Positions 45,836-54,029 of a DNA stretch of 64,000 bases are shown piece after piece (the first letter of the stretch is position 1; each line of letters starts with the position of its first letter). The DNA comes from Acidobacteriota bacterium (GTDB lineage Bacteria > Acidobacteriota > Thermoanaerobaculia > Thermoanaerobaculales > Thermoanaerobaculaceae), in NCBI GenBank assembly GCA_016213675.1, contig JACQZW010000064.1, positions 1 to 64,000 of the forward strand, in the 5' to 3' direction. The position numbers and the translations under genes were made by a program. The notes beneath the pieces were generated by a model. That model did not search any database. It was not told where the DNA came from and saw nothing but the letters and a program-made list of their open reading frames with translations.

Positions 45836-46168
45836 ATGCCCCCGCCGAAGCTCCCGCCGTCCGACCCCCTCGCGCCGTGGTGGGCCGGATCCCCCGTGGC
45901 GGTGGCGGCAGTCGATGCCCTCGGCCGTTGCCTCGAGCGGATCGTTGCCGGTGCCGAAACCAGAGCGGCCATCGTCACCGCCGTCAACGCGATCGAGATC
46001 TCACACCTCACCCGGCTCGAGGCGGTCGCCGTGCTCGAAGCCGTGCTGCGCCGGTACATCGGCATCATGGACCCCGAGGTGCGGGTGCTGTTCTTCGCTC
46101 GAATGATCGACTTGTTGGACCCGCGGTACTACGTCTTGCCATGGGACCGGTTGTTGCCGCGCCCTTGA
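45836..46168 (+). CDS. Small helical protein
   Basis: 110 residues, helical, with A-V-L-E-A-V-L-R-R-Y and V-L-F-F-A-R-M-I-D-L-L stretches. No ribosome site is evident; assigned by frame and position within the operon. Function unknown. Confidence 0.45.
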   Translation: MPPPKLPPSDPLAPWWAGSPVAVAAVDALGRCLERIVAGAETRAAIVTAVNAIEISHLTRLEAVAVLEAVLRRYIGIMDPEVRVLFFARMIDLLDPRYYVLPWDRLLPRP

Positions 46169-46251
46169 ACCCGCGGCAGGACCACACGACTCCGCCGTCG
46201 GCTGGCCGGAGATCGCTTCCCTGGTCCACAGAGAGATCGTAGCCTGCGATC

Positions 46252-47484
46252 GTGAAGACCAGGCACCCAGGTCGAAGTAGCTCACCGCGTCGCTCGAAGC
46301 AGCCGCTTGCTCACGGGACCACATCGCGCAAGCAGCGGATGCTAGCGCGCAAGACCGCCACCACGGCCGCGGCGTCAACGGACGGTCTGCCGGACGGGCC
46401 GCCTGACTACCCTTCCGGCGGCCAGGGCCCCAACCCCGTAGCGACGATGCCCGGGAGGTCGAGGCTCGTCCGGGCGCTCGGCCAGCACCTCGATGATCCC
46501 GATGCGCCCGCCCCTACGCTTCAGCCGAAGTGGATGAGCGGGTACTGGCGGCGCAGGAGATCGGATACCGCGCCTGACATCGCCCAGGCGCAGCACGAAG
46601 CGGTGGGCGAGCTTGTGATCGCGTGGTGGGGCGAGATCCGCCACCTCGCTGTGCTCGCCATGGTCACGAGCGATGCGGAGGCGGCCCGGGCATTCGATTC
46701 GCTGAAGTCGGAGTACAGCGATCGCTACGACCGGATCATGAACGCGTGGCATGTGGAACGGCATCGGCCCCATCGGACACGAGACGTGGTTGTCGAGCAG
46801 GAGTACGCGGTGCTGCGGAAGTGCCTGGGCGACGCCCGCCGAGCCTACCGTGCCAGCAGCGACGAAGATGTGGGTGTCGTTGCTGCAGAGAAGATCGTTC
46901 GCTCGGCGATGCACGGCTACTTCCAAGAACTCCACACCAGCATCGTCATTGCAGATCGCGCCAATGAGGGTGCCTGGCCGGACTTCGCGCCCGTCGACAT
47001 CCACCACCAGCAGCGGGCCCGTTCCGCGGCCACCCTGATGCTCATGCGCCCCGGTGTTGGGCAGCAGAGCGTCCGCCGGGCAACGAAAGGGGTCAGCGCG
47101 ATGGGCGCGGGACTCATGGCCGCATTCGAGGCTCGGTGCATGCCGCTCGTCGGAACCGTCGTCAAGCTGATGACGATGATGGATGACGTCCTGCTCGCCA
47201 CGCTGCGGATTTCGCGTCCGCTCGCGTGGTCGCTGGACAAGGCCATCGACACCCGTTCGGGCCTGCCGCCCGCACTTGCCGCCTGTGTTCTGGTCGCCCA
47301 CCTGCACGGATACGACGAGCTGCATCGAATCAGGAACCTCGTGACCCGATACGCCGAGCACGACGGGGAGGATGCGCGTCGGGAACGAGCCGACCCTCGA
47401 CGCGACGGACGGCGGAGAGGTGCTGGAACTGCGCGGCCAGCGTCTCCCGCCCGAGCGAGCGCGAAGCGGAAGGCCTGCTCGTAG
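46252..47484 (+). CDS. Unknown helical protein
   Basis: 410 residues. Basic, disordered N-terminus, then a long helical body (W-W-G-E-I-R-H-L-A ... Y-F-Q-E-L-H-T) and a low-complexity Arg/Ala tail. The opposite strand is also open over much of this length, but its sequence is His/Arg-rich shadow-like for most of it, so the plus strand is preferred. The tail after about residue 375 may not be real, since a possible minus-strand remnant (47330-47859) overlaps it. Confidence 0.5.
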   Translation: MKTRHPGRSSSPRRSKQPLAHGTTSRKQRMLARKTATTAAASTDGLPDGPPDYPSGGQGPNPVATMPGRSRLVRALGQHLDDPDAPAPTLQPKWMSGYWRRRRSDTAPDIAQAQHEAVGELVIAWWGEIRHLAVLAMVTSDAEAARAFDSLKSEYSDRYDRIMNAWHVERHRPHRTRDVVVEQEYAVLRKCLGDARRAYRASSDEDVGVVAAEKIVRSAMHGYFQELHTSIVIADRANEGAWPDFAPVDIHHQQRARSAATLMLMRPGVGQQSVRRATKGVSAMGAGLMAAFEARCMPLVGTVVKLMTMMDDVLLATLRISRPLAWSLDKAIDTRSGLPPALAACVLVAHLHGYDELHRIRNLVTRYAEHDGEDARRERADPRRDGRRRGAGTARPASPARASAKRKACS

Positions 47485-47859
47485 CGAAGTCCCTCCTTTC
47501 TGCGACCGAACGGCCACCCAATCCCGGCTACCGTCGAAGCCGTGATCGGGTATTGGCCATCGCAACTCCAACTCCGGCGCTGGGCGTTCGAGGCGTCGAC
47601 CATCCACCCGATGGTCACCCCGAGGACGAGCAGGGTCGGGATCTCGGAGCGTGAGCGCGTTGCGGGCGATGGTGCCCGTTCCGCGGATCTCCCGCAGACC
47701 GAGGTCGTGCTGCGGCAGGTTCGACACACCTACAAGGCACAGGTCGAGGCCGGCGATGGCCAGCAGGAGGCCAAGGCCTTGGAACACGGGGCGGGTGAGA
47801 GCGAGCAGGTCAGCATCGAGGAGGATCTCCCCAAGTTCGAGATCAACGGTCAGTCGCAC
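47330..47859 (-). pseudogene. Possible frameshifted small membrane protein
   Basis: From a GTG at 47859 (GAGGTGA upstream), minus-strand frame 1 encodes a hydrophobic segment (L-G-L-L-L-A-I-A-G-L-D-L-C-L-V-G). Near 47655 coding character moves to another frame with a second segment (T-L-L-V-L-G-V-T-I-G-W-M-V), and further on to a third. GC-rich third positions hold across the frames. I suspect a decaying or sequence-error-broken gene; it overlaps the start of the ParB-like gene, so it is uncertain. Confidence 0.3.
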
Positions 47860-48912
47860 GATCAGTCACCTCACGAGATCAACAAGCGCAGTGGGAATCG
47901 CCGCCATCGAGGCGCCGAGCGGAAGGGGCGCGAGGAGATCGTCTACCGGAGGACCGAAGCACTCCGGCTCCACCCCGACTCGAGAGTCATTCCCCGTATG
48001 ACCCACGAGGAGTACTCGTCCCTCAAGGCCAGCGTCGCGAAGTCCGGCGTGCTCGAGCCGTTGAGCACGCTGCGAAACGGCTACATCCTCGACGGCCGGC
48101 ATCGCTGGGACGCCGCCGTTGAGTTGAGGATCAAGAGGGTGCCCTGCAGGATCGTCACCCTGCGTGGCCGCCAGACCGCCTTGGACCTCATCGTCAGCGC
48201 TGCCGCCCAGCGGAGGAACTTGAGCACCGGGCAGAAGGCTGCGATGGGCGTCGACCTGGCGGTGTACTTCGAGGCGCGGGCGACAGCCGCCGCGAAGCAG
48301 AAGACCACGCAGATTCGCTCCGGCCAACCGCCCAAGGTCACTCCGGCGGTGGCGGATGCGCCACGACCGGTGGGACAGAAGTCCCGCGACGTCGCCGCCA
48401 AAATGGTCGGCGTCTCCGGGCGCAGCATCCAGGACGCGCTGAAGATCAAGAACACCGACGCGGACCTGTTCGCCCGGCTCAAGTCGGGGAAGGTGTCGCT
48501 GAACGAGGCGATGGAGGAGATCAAGCAGCGCCAGGACGAGTCTCCCTCCACGAAAACACCCGGCGCCGGCGGCAGGAAGACCACCGGGAGGGTGAGCGCG
48601 AAACGATCGATTGGCCCGCGGTCGCCGACGAACACCGAGGCTGGCGGCGAATCGCTGCTGGACCGAACGGCGCAGGCCGGAGAGGCATTCCGCCGGCTGC
48701 TCCGCCAGGCGGACCAAGCCGCAAGGAAGGACGCGACGGCACTCGGGGTTCTACGGGGCGCCGCCCAGCGAGTGACGAAGTTCAAGACCATCGGCCGGGA
48801 GTCGGCCCAGTTCGCAGCTGTGCTGGCCAAGCTGCTCAAGTGGGGCGTCAAGCGTAGCAAGGGGAAAGGGGGATCGGCGAAGCCGGCCAAGACGGGCAGG
48901 GGGCGGCCGTGA
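47779..48912 (+). CDS. ParB-like nuclease/N-terminal-domain protein
   Basis: 377 residues if started at the TTG at 47779 with AGGAGG eight bases upstream; later starts would cut into the ParB fold. ParB/Srx core near residues 60-130: L-H-P-D-S-R-V-I-P-R-M-T, E-Y-S-S-L-K-A-S-V-A-K-S-G and I-L-D-G-R-H-R-W-D-A-A. An HTH (A-A-K-M-V-G-V-S-G-R-S-I-Q) and a helical region follow. The C-terminus is Lys/Arg-rich. It likely regulates or helps maintain the element. Its stop overlaps the next start (GTGA). Confidence 0.68.
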   Translation: MEHGAGESEQVSIEEDLPKFEINGQSHDQSPHEINKRSGNRRHRGAERKGREEIVYRRTEALRLHPDSRVIPRMTHEEYSSLKASVAKSGVLEPLSTLRNGYILDGRHRWDAAVELRIKRVPCRIVTLRGRQTALDLIVSAAAQRRNLSTGQKAAMGVDLAVYFEARATAAAKQKTTQIRSGQPPKVTPAVADAPRPVGQKSRDVAAKMVGVSGRSIQDALKIKNTDADLFARLKSGKVSLNEAMEEIKQRQDESPSTKTPGAGGRKTTGRVSAKRSIGPRSPTNTEAGGESLLDRTAQAGEAFRRLLRQADQAARKDATALGVLRGAAQRVTKFKTIGRESAQFAAVLAKLLKWGVKRSKGKGGSAKPAKTGRGRP

Positions 48913-49406
48913 AGGCGCCGCCCGACCAGCTGCCGTCGTTCCTCGACGACGTGTGCCCGTCGGCCGACACGCTGCCGCCCGGCGACCCTCCGCCGGACGT
49001 CGATTGCGATGCCGTTGCCGGGGAGCCCGCGGAGACCGTCATGGTCGTACCGCCCGACGAGGTGTCAGCGGGACGGCGTGCTCGACGACCAGCTCGCCGT
49101 CCAGGACGCCCTCGGGTCCCGGTCGACATCGACCGCGTGACGGCCCTCCTCGCCGCCGGCAGGACCAAGACCGCCGCCGCCCAGCAGATGGGCATCGGCC
49201 GCCGGACGCTGTACCGGGCCCTAGCCGCGTCGAACCGTGTGCCACAAAGCCAGGAGGGAGTTCTGCCCGCGGCAGACGAGCCGGCCCACGCTGCGGCTGG
49301 CACGGAACAGCCGCCTGCCCCGACCACGAAGGTCCTTCGTTCCGACCAACGGCAGAGGGGTCATGCGCCAGTCCCGCCCGAGGGAGGGCGGGATCAAAAA
49401 GGCTAG
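48909..49406 (+). CDS. Resolvase-type HTH protein
   Basis: 165 residues. After an acidic N-terminus, residues ~60-110 carry an Arg-rich stretch and an HTH of resolvase/Hin type (V-T-A-L-L-A-A-G-R-T-K-T-A-A-A-Q-Q-M-G-I). No recombinase catalytic domain, so a DNA-binding regulator. GTG start overlaps the ParB-like stop. The C-terminus is Gln/Pro-rich. Confidence 0.6.
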   Translation: MKAPPDQLPSFLDDVCPSADTLPPGDPPPDVDCDAVAGEPAETVMVVPPDEVSAGRRARRPARRPGRPRVPVDIDRVTALLAAGRTKTAAAQQMGIGRRTLYRALAASNRVPQSQEGVLPAADEPAHAAAGTEQPPAPTTKVLRSDQRQRGHAPVPPEGGRDQKG

Positions 49407-49413
49407 CGAGGTC

Positions 49414-50169
49414 ATGTTGCTCACGGTGCCGGACGTTGCCGAGCACCTCGGGGTCACCCGGGCGACGGTCTACGCCTGGATCGCCGCTCGGGCGATCCCC
49501 TACATCAAGCTCAACGGCTGCGTCAGGTTCGACCCGGAGGAGATCAAGGAATGGATCGACCAACGACGAATCCCAGCGATGGGTGAAGGAGCGAAGCATG
49601 ACGGTCTGGTACCGCGCCGACCGACGACGGTGGATGGTGCAGATCAGGATCGAGGTGCCTGGGAAGGGGCGCTTGAGGATCCGCCGCCACTCTCCCGTCA
49701 ACACCCGCCGGGGGGCGCAGACGTACGAGCGCCAGCTGCGGGATCAACTGCTGGAGCGCGGAAGCCTCGAGCCGGAGGAGGCACCCGCTCTTCCGCCGAC
49801 GTTGAGGGAGTTCTCCGGCGAGTTTCTCCGGAACTACGCCGGTACCTACAACCGGCCGGCGGAAACGGCGCAGAAGAAGCGGCTGCTGAAGAACCACCTG
49901 CTGCCCGCCATGGGCGACCTGCGCCTCGACCAGATCGATCTCGCCGTCCTGGTCGCGTATGCGAGGATGAAGCTCGACGAGAAGCTCCACCCGAACACGA
50001 TCAACCACCACTTCGCGTGCCTGTCGAAGATCCTCCACTACGCGCTCGACTGCGAGAAGCTCGGGCGGATCCCGAAGTTCCGGAAGCTGGAAGTCCCGCC
50101 GCCCGACTGGCGCTACCTGCAGCCTGCCGAATCCGACCGGCTGCTCAAGGGGGCGCACGCGAACGGTGA
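49414..50169 (+). CDS. Excisionase-like HTH, frame open into the integrase
   Basis: The first ~50 residues are a clean MerR/HTH_17 excisionase domain: T-V-P-D-V-A-E-H-L-G-V-T-R-A-T-V-Y-A-W, then F-D-P-E-E-I-K-E-W-I-D. Normally the protein ends soon after, but here no stop occurs before 50169, so the frame overlaps ~570 bases of the integrase in another frame with shadow-like sequence. A shorter real product would need a lost stop or a frameshift into the integrase. The domain itself is convincing; the C-terminal extent is not. Confidence 0.55.
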   Translation: MLLTVPDVAEHLGVTRATVYAWIAARAIPYIKLNGCVRFDPEEIKEWIDQRRIPAMGEGAKHDGLVPRRPTTVDGADQDRGAWEGALEDPPPLSRQHPPGGADVRAPAAGSTAGARKPRAGGGTRSSADVEGVLRRVSPELRRYLQPAGGNGAEEAAAEEPPAARHGRPAPRPDRSRRPGRVCEDEARREAPPEHDQPPLRVPVEDPPLRARLREARADPEVPEAGSPAARLALPAACRIRPAAQGGARER

Positions 50170-50767
50170 GGCCGAGCATGTCTTGGTCCTGACGGGCGTC
50201 CGCACCGGGTTGCGGATCTCGGAGTTGCTCGCACTCCGATGGGACGACATCGATCTTGATGCGGCGACCCTGCGAGTTCATCGCTCGCGGCCCGGCGTCG
50301 GCGCCGAGGGCGGGCCGAAGACCAAGTACGAGCGGGTGGTGGAGCTGAGCCCGATGCTCGTGGAGGCGCTGCGCCGGCACCGCCATCTCCGCGGCCCCTA
50401 CGTCTTCTGCGGGCCCAAGGGGAAGCCGCTGACCCGAGACGAGGCGAACCACATCCTCTGGCGCGCCTGCCGCAGGGCGAAGTTGAAGCGCACGTCGTGG
50501 CGGGTGCTCAGGCACACCTTCGCTTCCCAACTCCGGATGGCCGGCCGCGACCTACAGGAGGTGCAGGAGTTGCTGGGCCACACCGACATCGCGATGACCC
50601 TCCGGTACGCCCACCTGGGGCCGACCGCGAGGCGGGATGCGGTGGCATCCCTCGACTCGCTGGCCGAGCGCCGAGAGCAGCGGTCTGGCCTCCAGGTGGC
50701 CACCAACACAGGAGCTGGAGGCCACGGCGACCGCGATCCTGCCGTCGGGCCCAAGCCAACTACTTGA
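49598..50767 (+). CDS. int: Tyrosine recombinase (integrase) of the element
   Basis: 389 residues; ATG with AAGGAG upstream. Arm-type N-terminal domain (strands I-R-I-E-V, then R-I-R-R), core-binding helical domain (~70-170), and catalytic domain with Arg206 (T-G-L-R-I-S-E-L), Lys near 241-243, Arg305-His306 in L-R-H-T-F-A, His328 in L-G-H-T-D, and Tyr337 in L-R-Y-A-H-L. The usual His three before Arg305 is Arg302 (S-W-R-V-L-R-H), an unusual change. The stop lies inside the right att repeat, directly beside tRNA-Leu, so it is the enzyme that integrates this element. Confidence 0.9.
   Translation: MTVWYRADRRRWMVQIRIEVPGKGRLRIRRHSPVNTRRGAQTYERQLRDQLLERGSLEPEEAPALPPTLREFSGEFLRNYAGTYNRPAETAQKKRLLKNHLLPAMGDLRLDQIDLAVLVAYARMKLDEKLHPNTINHHFACLSKILHYALDCEKLGRIPKFRKLEVPPPDWRYLQPAESDRLLKGAHANGEAEHVLVLTGVRTGLRISELLALRWDDIDLDAATLRVHRSRPGVGAEGGPKTKYERVVELSPMLVEALRRHRHLRGPYVFCGPKGKPLTRDEANHILWRACRRAKLKRTSWRVLRHTFASQLRMAGRDLQEVQELLGHTDIAMTLRYAHLGPTARRDAVASLDSLAERREQRSGLQVATNTGAGGHGDRDPAVGPKPTT
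50682..50706. repeat. 25-bp repeat shared with the left end
   Basis: Matches 10198-10222 with one mismatch. Contains the palindrome GGTGGCCACC. Here it overlaps the end of the integrase gene, 43 bp inside the right att repeat. Confidence 0.55.
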
Positions 50768-50829
50768 TTTCGTTTCGTGCGAAAGGGGGGACTCGAACCC
50801 CCAAGTCCTTTCGGACACAGGAACCTGAA
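50749..50829 (-). repeat. attR: 3' part of tRNA-Leu plus trailer
   Basis: 81-bp direct repeat of 9998-10078. It spans the last codons and stop of the integrase, the trailer and the 3' part of the intact tRNA-Leu gene, so the tRNA stays functional after integration. Confidence 0.85.
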
Positions 50830-50861
50830 TCCTGCGCGTCTGCCAGTTCCGCCACTTTCGC
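50778..50861 (-). tRNA. tRNA-Leu (CAG)
   Basis: 84 bases. Acceptor stem GCGAAAG pairs with CTTTCGC, discriminator A; D arm GCGG...; anticodon stem CAGGA/TCCTG with loop TTCAGGT giving anticodon CAG; long variable arm (class II, TGTCCGAAAGGACT) and T arm GGGGG-TTCGAGT-CCCCC. CCA is not encoded. Served as target of the integrative element; promoter side toward pssA. Confidence 0.93.
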
Positions 50862-50943
50862 GCCGGTCGCCGGTCTTGCCTGCGACCCGCACGGACAACT
50901 ACCCGAGCCCACGCGGCATGTCAAGCAAGCCCGCCTTCGAACC

Positions 50944-51651
50944 TCACGCCCCGCCCGCAGGAGACGCGCCCGCCGCACTCCCACGCCGCAACCGCCGCTC
51001 CTGCAACGCCGCGACCGACAAGATCACCACGTTCCACCCGTTCCACAACCCCACCGTCGCCCAGCTCGGATGCACCAACACCGCAATGTACGTCCCCAGC
51101 CCGATCAGAATGCACCCACCCACCACGTCCCCCCGCAGCTCCGGCAACCGCCACCGCGAGATCATCAGCACCGCGAAGGCCACCACCAGCACCGCAGCCG
51201 CCTCCGCCGGCAGCTGCCCCCGCATCGCCACCACCGCCAGCATGTACCCCGCCGCAATCGGTATCGGCACCCCCACCGTCCGCCGCGCCTTCACGTGCAC
51301 GTCCGACGTGAGATTGAATCGCGTCAGCCGCCCCACCCCCGCCAGCAAGTAGATCACGCTCACCGCCGCACCCACCGCACCCAGCGGCGCCAACACCGCC
51401 CGGTACGCCAGGAACGCAGGCGCCACCCCGCTGCTCACCGCATCCGAGAAGCTGTCGAGCTGCCGGCCGAAGTCGCTCGTCACCCCCAGCCGCCGCGCCA
51501 CCCGCCCGTCCATCCCGTCCAGCAGGATCGCCGCCACCACCAGCCACGTCGCCAGCACGAACCGATCCTGCGATGCCGCCAGCACGGCGACAAACCCCGT
51601 CGAGATGTTCGTCAACGTCATCAGGGTCGGCACGAGCAGCCGCAGCGTCAT
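50944..51651 (-). CDS. pssA: CDP-diacylglycerol-serine O-phosphatidyltransferase
   Basis: 235 residues, about the usual length. CDP-alcohol phosphatidyltransferase motif D-G-x2-A-R-x8-G-x3-D-x3-D complete at 48-70 (Asp48, Gly49, Ala52, Arg53, Gly62, Asp66, Asp70), with Asp45 just before it. About seven hydrophobic spans. Makes phosphatidylserine from CDP-diacylglycerol and serine in the membrane. The R-F-N pattern after the motif supports the serine type. It lies just upstream of tRNA-Leu on the same strand. Confidence 0.85.
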   Translation of the reverse strand: MTLRLLVPTLMTLTNISTGFVAVLAASQDRFVLATWLVVAAILLDGMDGRVARRLGVTSDFGRQLDSFSDAVSSGVAPAFLAYRAVLAPLGAVGAAVSVIYLLAGVGRLTRFNLTSDVHVKARRTVGVPIPIAAGYMLAVVAMRGQLPAEAAAVLVVAFAVLMISRWRLPELRGDVVGGCILIGLGTYIAVLVHPSWATVGLWNGWNVVILSVAALQERRLRRGSAAGASPAGGA

Positions 51652-51827
51652 GGGCCTCCGAAGGCACGGTCGAAGCCTCCCGCACCTCCGGGCGGCGCAG
51701 GCCGCTCCACGTCCGCCCCGAACCTACCCCGGCCGCACCGCGCACGCAAATCCGCCTCGCCCATCCGCCCCGCCGCGCTCTGGCCCCGCCCTACCTCCCG
51801 TGCTACGTTCGGCCAAGGAGGATTTCC

Positions 51828-52601
51828 ATGAACAACACCTGGCGCGCGATGACGCTCGCAACGGCGGCCGCAACAGGAGCCCTCGCCTGCGGGGACTCCA
51901 CGAGCGGCCCGGCCTGGAGCGGCACCGCCGCCTCCGTCTCCCTCGAATGGACGATCAACGGCACCGCCGCCTCGACGTCCACCTGCCGCGCCGTCGGCGG
52001 CGACTTCGTCGCCCTCTGGGTCGCCCCGGCCGATCCCGGCTGCTCCCCGGGCGCCGAAAGCTGCGGCGAGGCGCTCGAATCGTGGCTCTGGGACTGCTCC
52101 GCAGGCACCGCCCAGACCGGCCTCGACTTCCGCGCCGGCTCCGTCTGGCTGGCCTGGACCCTCGTGTCCACCGACGGCGCCGTGCGCGAGGCCACGCGCT
52201 GGCAGGAAGCCGCCCTGACCTCCGGCAACCGCGGCTTCCGCTTCGACTTCACTCCCACCCCGGTCGGCTCGCCCAACGCCGCCATCGTCTCGACGTGGAC
52301 CCTCGCCGGCGCCGCCGCCGACGCCGCAAGCTGCACCGCCGCCGGCGCGGAAACCGTCCGCCTCGTCACCCGCATCACCGGCGCCACCGTCGAAACCCCC
52401 GTGGACTTCCCCTGCCAGGACGGCTCCGCCTCCACCGGCAACAACTACCGCGCCACCCAACGCTACGACCTGCGCTGGGAGCTGCGCGACGCCTCCGGCA
52501 CCACCCTCGCCCCCTACCCCGCCACCGGCTGGCAGACCGCCCAGATGGTCGAAGGCGACAACCCGTTCACCCCCGACTTCCCCGCCGCTCCCCCACCCTG
52601 A
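51828..52601 (+). CDS. Secreted lipoprotein, unknown
   Basis: 257 residues; AAGGAGGA before the ATG. Signal peptide with lipobox L-A-C-G-D (Cys21). The mature part has two similar beta-rich halves, each beginning near V-S-L-E-W-T-I-N-G or V-S-T-W-T-L-A-G and containing paired Cys, suggesting a duplicated beta-sandwich domain. Single-gene unit between divergent pssA and convergent glmM. Confidence 0.75.
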   Translation: MNNTWRAMTLATAAATGALACGDSTSGPAWSGTAASVSLEWTINGTAASTSTCRAVGGDFVALWVAPADPGCSPGAESCGEALESWLWDCSAGTAQTGLDFRAGSVWLAWTLVSTDGAVREATRWQEAALTSGNRGFRFDFTPTPVGSPNAAIVSTWTLAGAAADAASCTAAGAETVRLVTRITGATVETPVDFPCQDGSASTGNNYRATQRYDLRWELRDASGTTLAPYPATGWQTAQMVEGDNPFTPDFPAAPPP

Positions 52602-52655
52602 TCGTCGACGGCCAGGCCGCGTCCGGCCCCACCGCAACCCGCCAAGTCCCGATGC

Positions 52656-54029
52656 TCACGCCGTAAGGACTTCGCGCCGCATCGTCTCCGCGATCCGCTT
52701 CGCCACCGCGTTCACCTGGAGGCGCGTCTTGCCCTCGACCATCACCCGCGCCAGCAGCTCCGTGCCCGAATAGCGCACCACGATCCGGCCGTCCCGTCCC
52801 ATCGCACGCTCTGCCGCCCGGATCGCCTTCGTCGTCGCGGGCAGGTCCTCGACCGGCGGCTTGCAGGCGACCTTGAAGTTGAGCAGCACCTGCGGATACG
52901 GACGAAAAACCTCCGCCACCAGCGCCGACAACGGCCGCCCGCTGCGCAACAACACCGCCAGAAGCTGCAACGCACCCAGAACGCCGTCGCCCGTCGGCGC
53001 ATGGTCCAGGAAGATGAGGTGCCCGGATTGCTCGCCCCCGAAGTTGAACCCGCCCGCACGCATCCGCTCCACCACGTAGCGGTCGCCTACCGCCGTGCGC
53101 TCCAGCTTCCCGCCCGCACGCTCGACCGCCCGCACCAGCCCCAGGTTCGACATGACCGTGACCACCAGCGTCTTGCGGGCCAGCTCGCCCCGCCGCAACA
53201 TGTCGCTGGCCAGGATGGCCATGATCGCATCCCCGTCGACCACGCGCCCGCGCTCGTCGGACACGATCACCCGGTCGGCGTCCCCGTCCAGCGCGATGCC
53301 GACCCGCGCACCCAACCGCCGCACGTCGGAACAGACCCTCGCCGGATGCAGTGCGCCGCAGGCGCGGTTGATGTTGCGGCCGTCGGGCCGGACGTTGAGC
53401 GCGACGACGTCCGCCCCCAGCTCGCGAAACACCAGCGGCGCCGAGCGATACGCGGCGCCGTTCGCCGCATCGATCACCACCTTGACCCCGTCCAGGCGCC
53501 GGCCGCGCGGAAACGTGTGCTTCAGCTCGACCACGTAGCGCCCCAGCGCGTCATCGATGCGGTGCGCCTGCCCGATCCGCCCGGGCGCCACCCGCCGCCT
53601 CTCGAGGTCCGCGCCCGACCCGATCAGCCGCTCGATCTCCGACTCCCGCCCGTCCGGCAGCTTGAAGCCGTCCGGACCGAAGACCTTGATCCCGTTGTCG
53701 CGGTACGGGTTGTGCGAGGCGGAAATCATCACGCCCGCGTCGGCGCGCATGCTGGTCGTGATGAACGACACGCCGGGCGTCGGCAAGGGGCCACAGAGCA
53801 GCACGTCGCCGCCCATCGAAATCACCCCGGACGCCAGCGCGGTTTCCAGCATGTACCCCGAAAGCCGCGTGTCCTTGCCGATCACCACCTGCGGCCGACG
53901 CTTCTCCCCGTTCTGCCGGCACGTCTGCGCCAGCGCCATCCCGACCCGCACCGCCATCTCCGCCGTCATCGGATGCCGGTTGGCCACCCCGCGAATCCCG
54001 TCCGTCCCGAAGAGCTGCCGCATCCTCAC
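52656..54029 (-). CDS. glmM: Phosphoglucosamine mutase
   Basis: 457 residues. Full set of motifs: L-F-G-T-D-G-I-R-G at the start, phosphoserine Ser105 in S-A-S-H-N-P, metal loop D-G-D-A-D-R, substrate loop G-G-E-Q-S-G-H, and phosphate-binding R-Y-S-G-T-E near the C-terminus. Converts glucosamine-6-P to glucosamine-1-P for peptidoglycan and LPS. The GTG at 54029 overlaps the upstream stop (GTGA); the ATG at 54023 is an alternative with a better-spaced GGAGG. Confidence 0.93.
   Translation of the reverse strand: MRMRQLFGTDGIRGVANRHPMTAEMAVRVGMALAQTCRQNGEKRRPQVVIGKDTRLSGYMLETALASGVISMGGDVLLCGPLPTPGVSFITTSMRADAGVMISASHNPYRDNGIKVFGPDGFKLPDGRESEIERLIGSGADLERRRVAPGRIGQAHRIDDALGRYVVELKHTFPRGRRLDGVKVVIDAANGAAYRSAPLVFRELGADVVALNVRPDGRNINRACGALHPARVCSDVRRLGARVGIALDGDADRVIVSDERGRVVDGDAIMAILASDMLRRGELARKTLVVTVMSNLGLVRAVERAGGKLERTAVGDRYVVERMRAGGFNFGGEQSGHLIFLDHAPTGDGVLGALQLLAVLLRSGRPLSALVAEVFRPYPQVLLNFKVACKPPVEDLPATTKAIRAAERAMGRDGRIVVRYSGTELLARVMVEGKTRLQVNAVAKRIAETMRREVLTA

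Larger units (their letters stand above)
9998..50829. mobile_element. Integrative element in tRNA-Leu(CAG), about 40.8 kb
   Basis: Bounded by 81-bp direct repeats (two mismatches) at 9998-10078 and 50749-50829. The right repeat is the 3' part of a complete tRNA-Leu(CAG) plus its trailer; the left copy has only that 3' part. A tyrosine recombinase ends inside the right repeat with an excisionase-like HTH just before it, the standard layout for tRNA-targeting islands. Cargo: DISARM-like defence operon, TIR/Abi/YaaC-like cluster, membrane-protein operon and MT-A70 methyltransferase; core: primase, Fe-S nuclease, RadC, ParB-like protein. I see no phage structural genes, terminase, relaxase or type IV secretion, so it is neither an obvious prophage nor a self-transmissible ICE. 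Confidence 0.85.

Noticed and set aside
46375..47859. 494-codon minus-strand frame opposite the 410-residue protein
   Set aside because: Most of its length is His/Arg/Pro-rich shadow sequence; only the first part near 47859 looks possibly coding and is listed as a doubtful pseudogene.
9998..50829. Prophage
   Set aside because: No terminase, portal, capsid, tail or lysis gene could be recognised.
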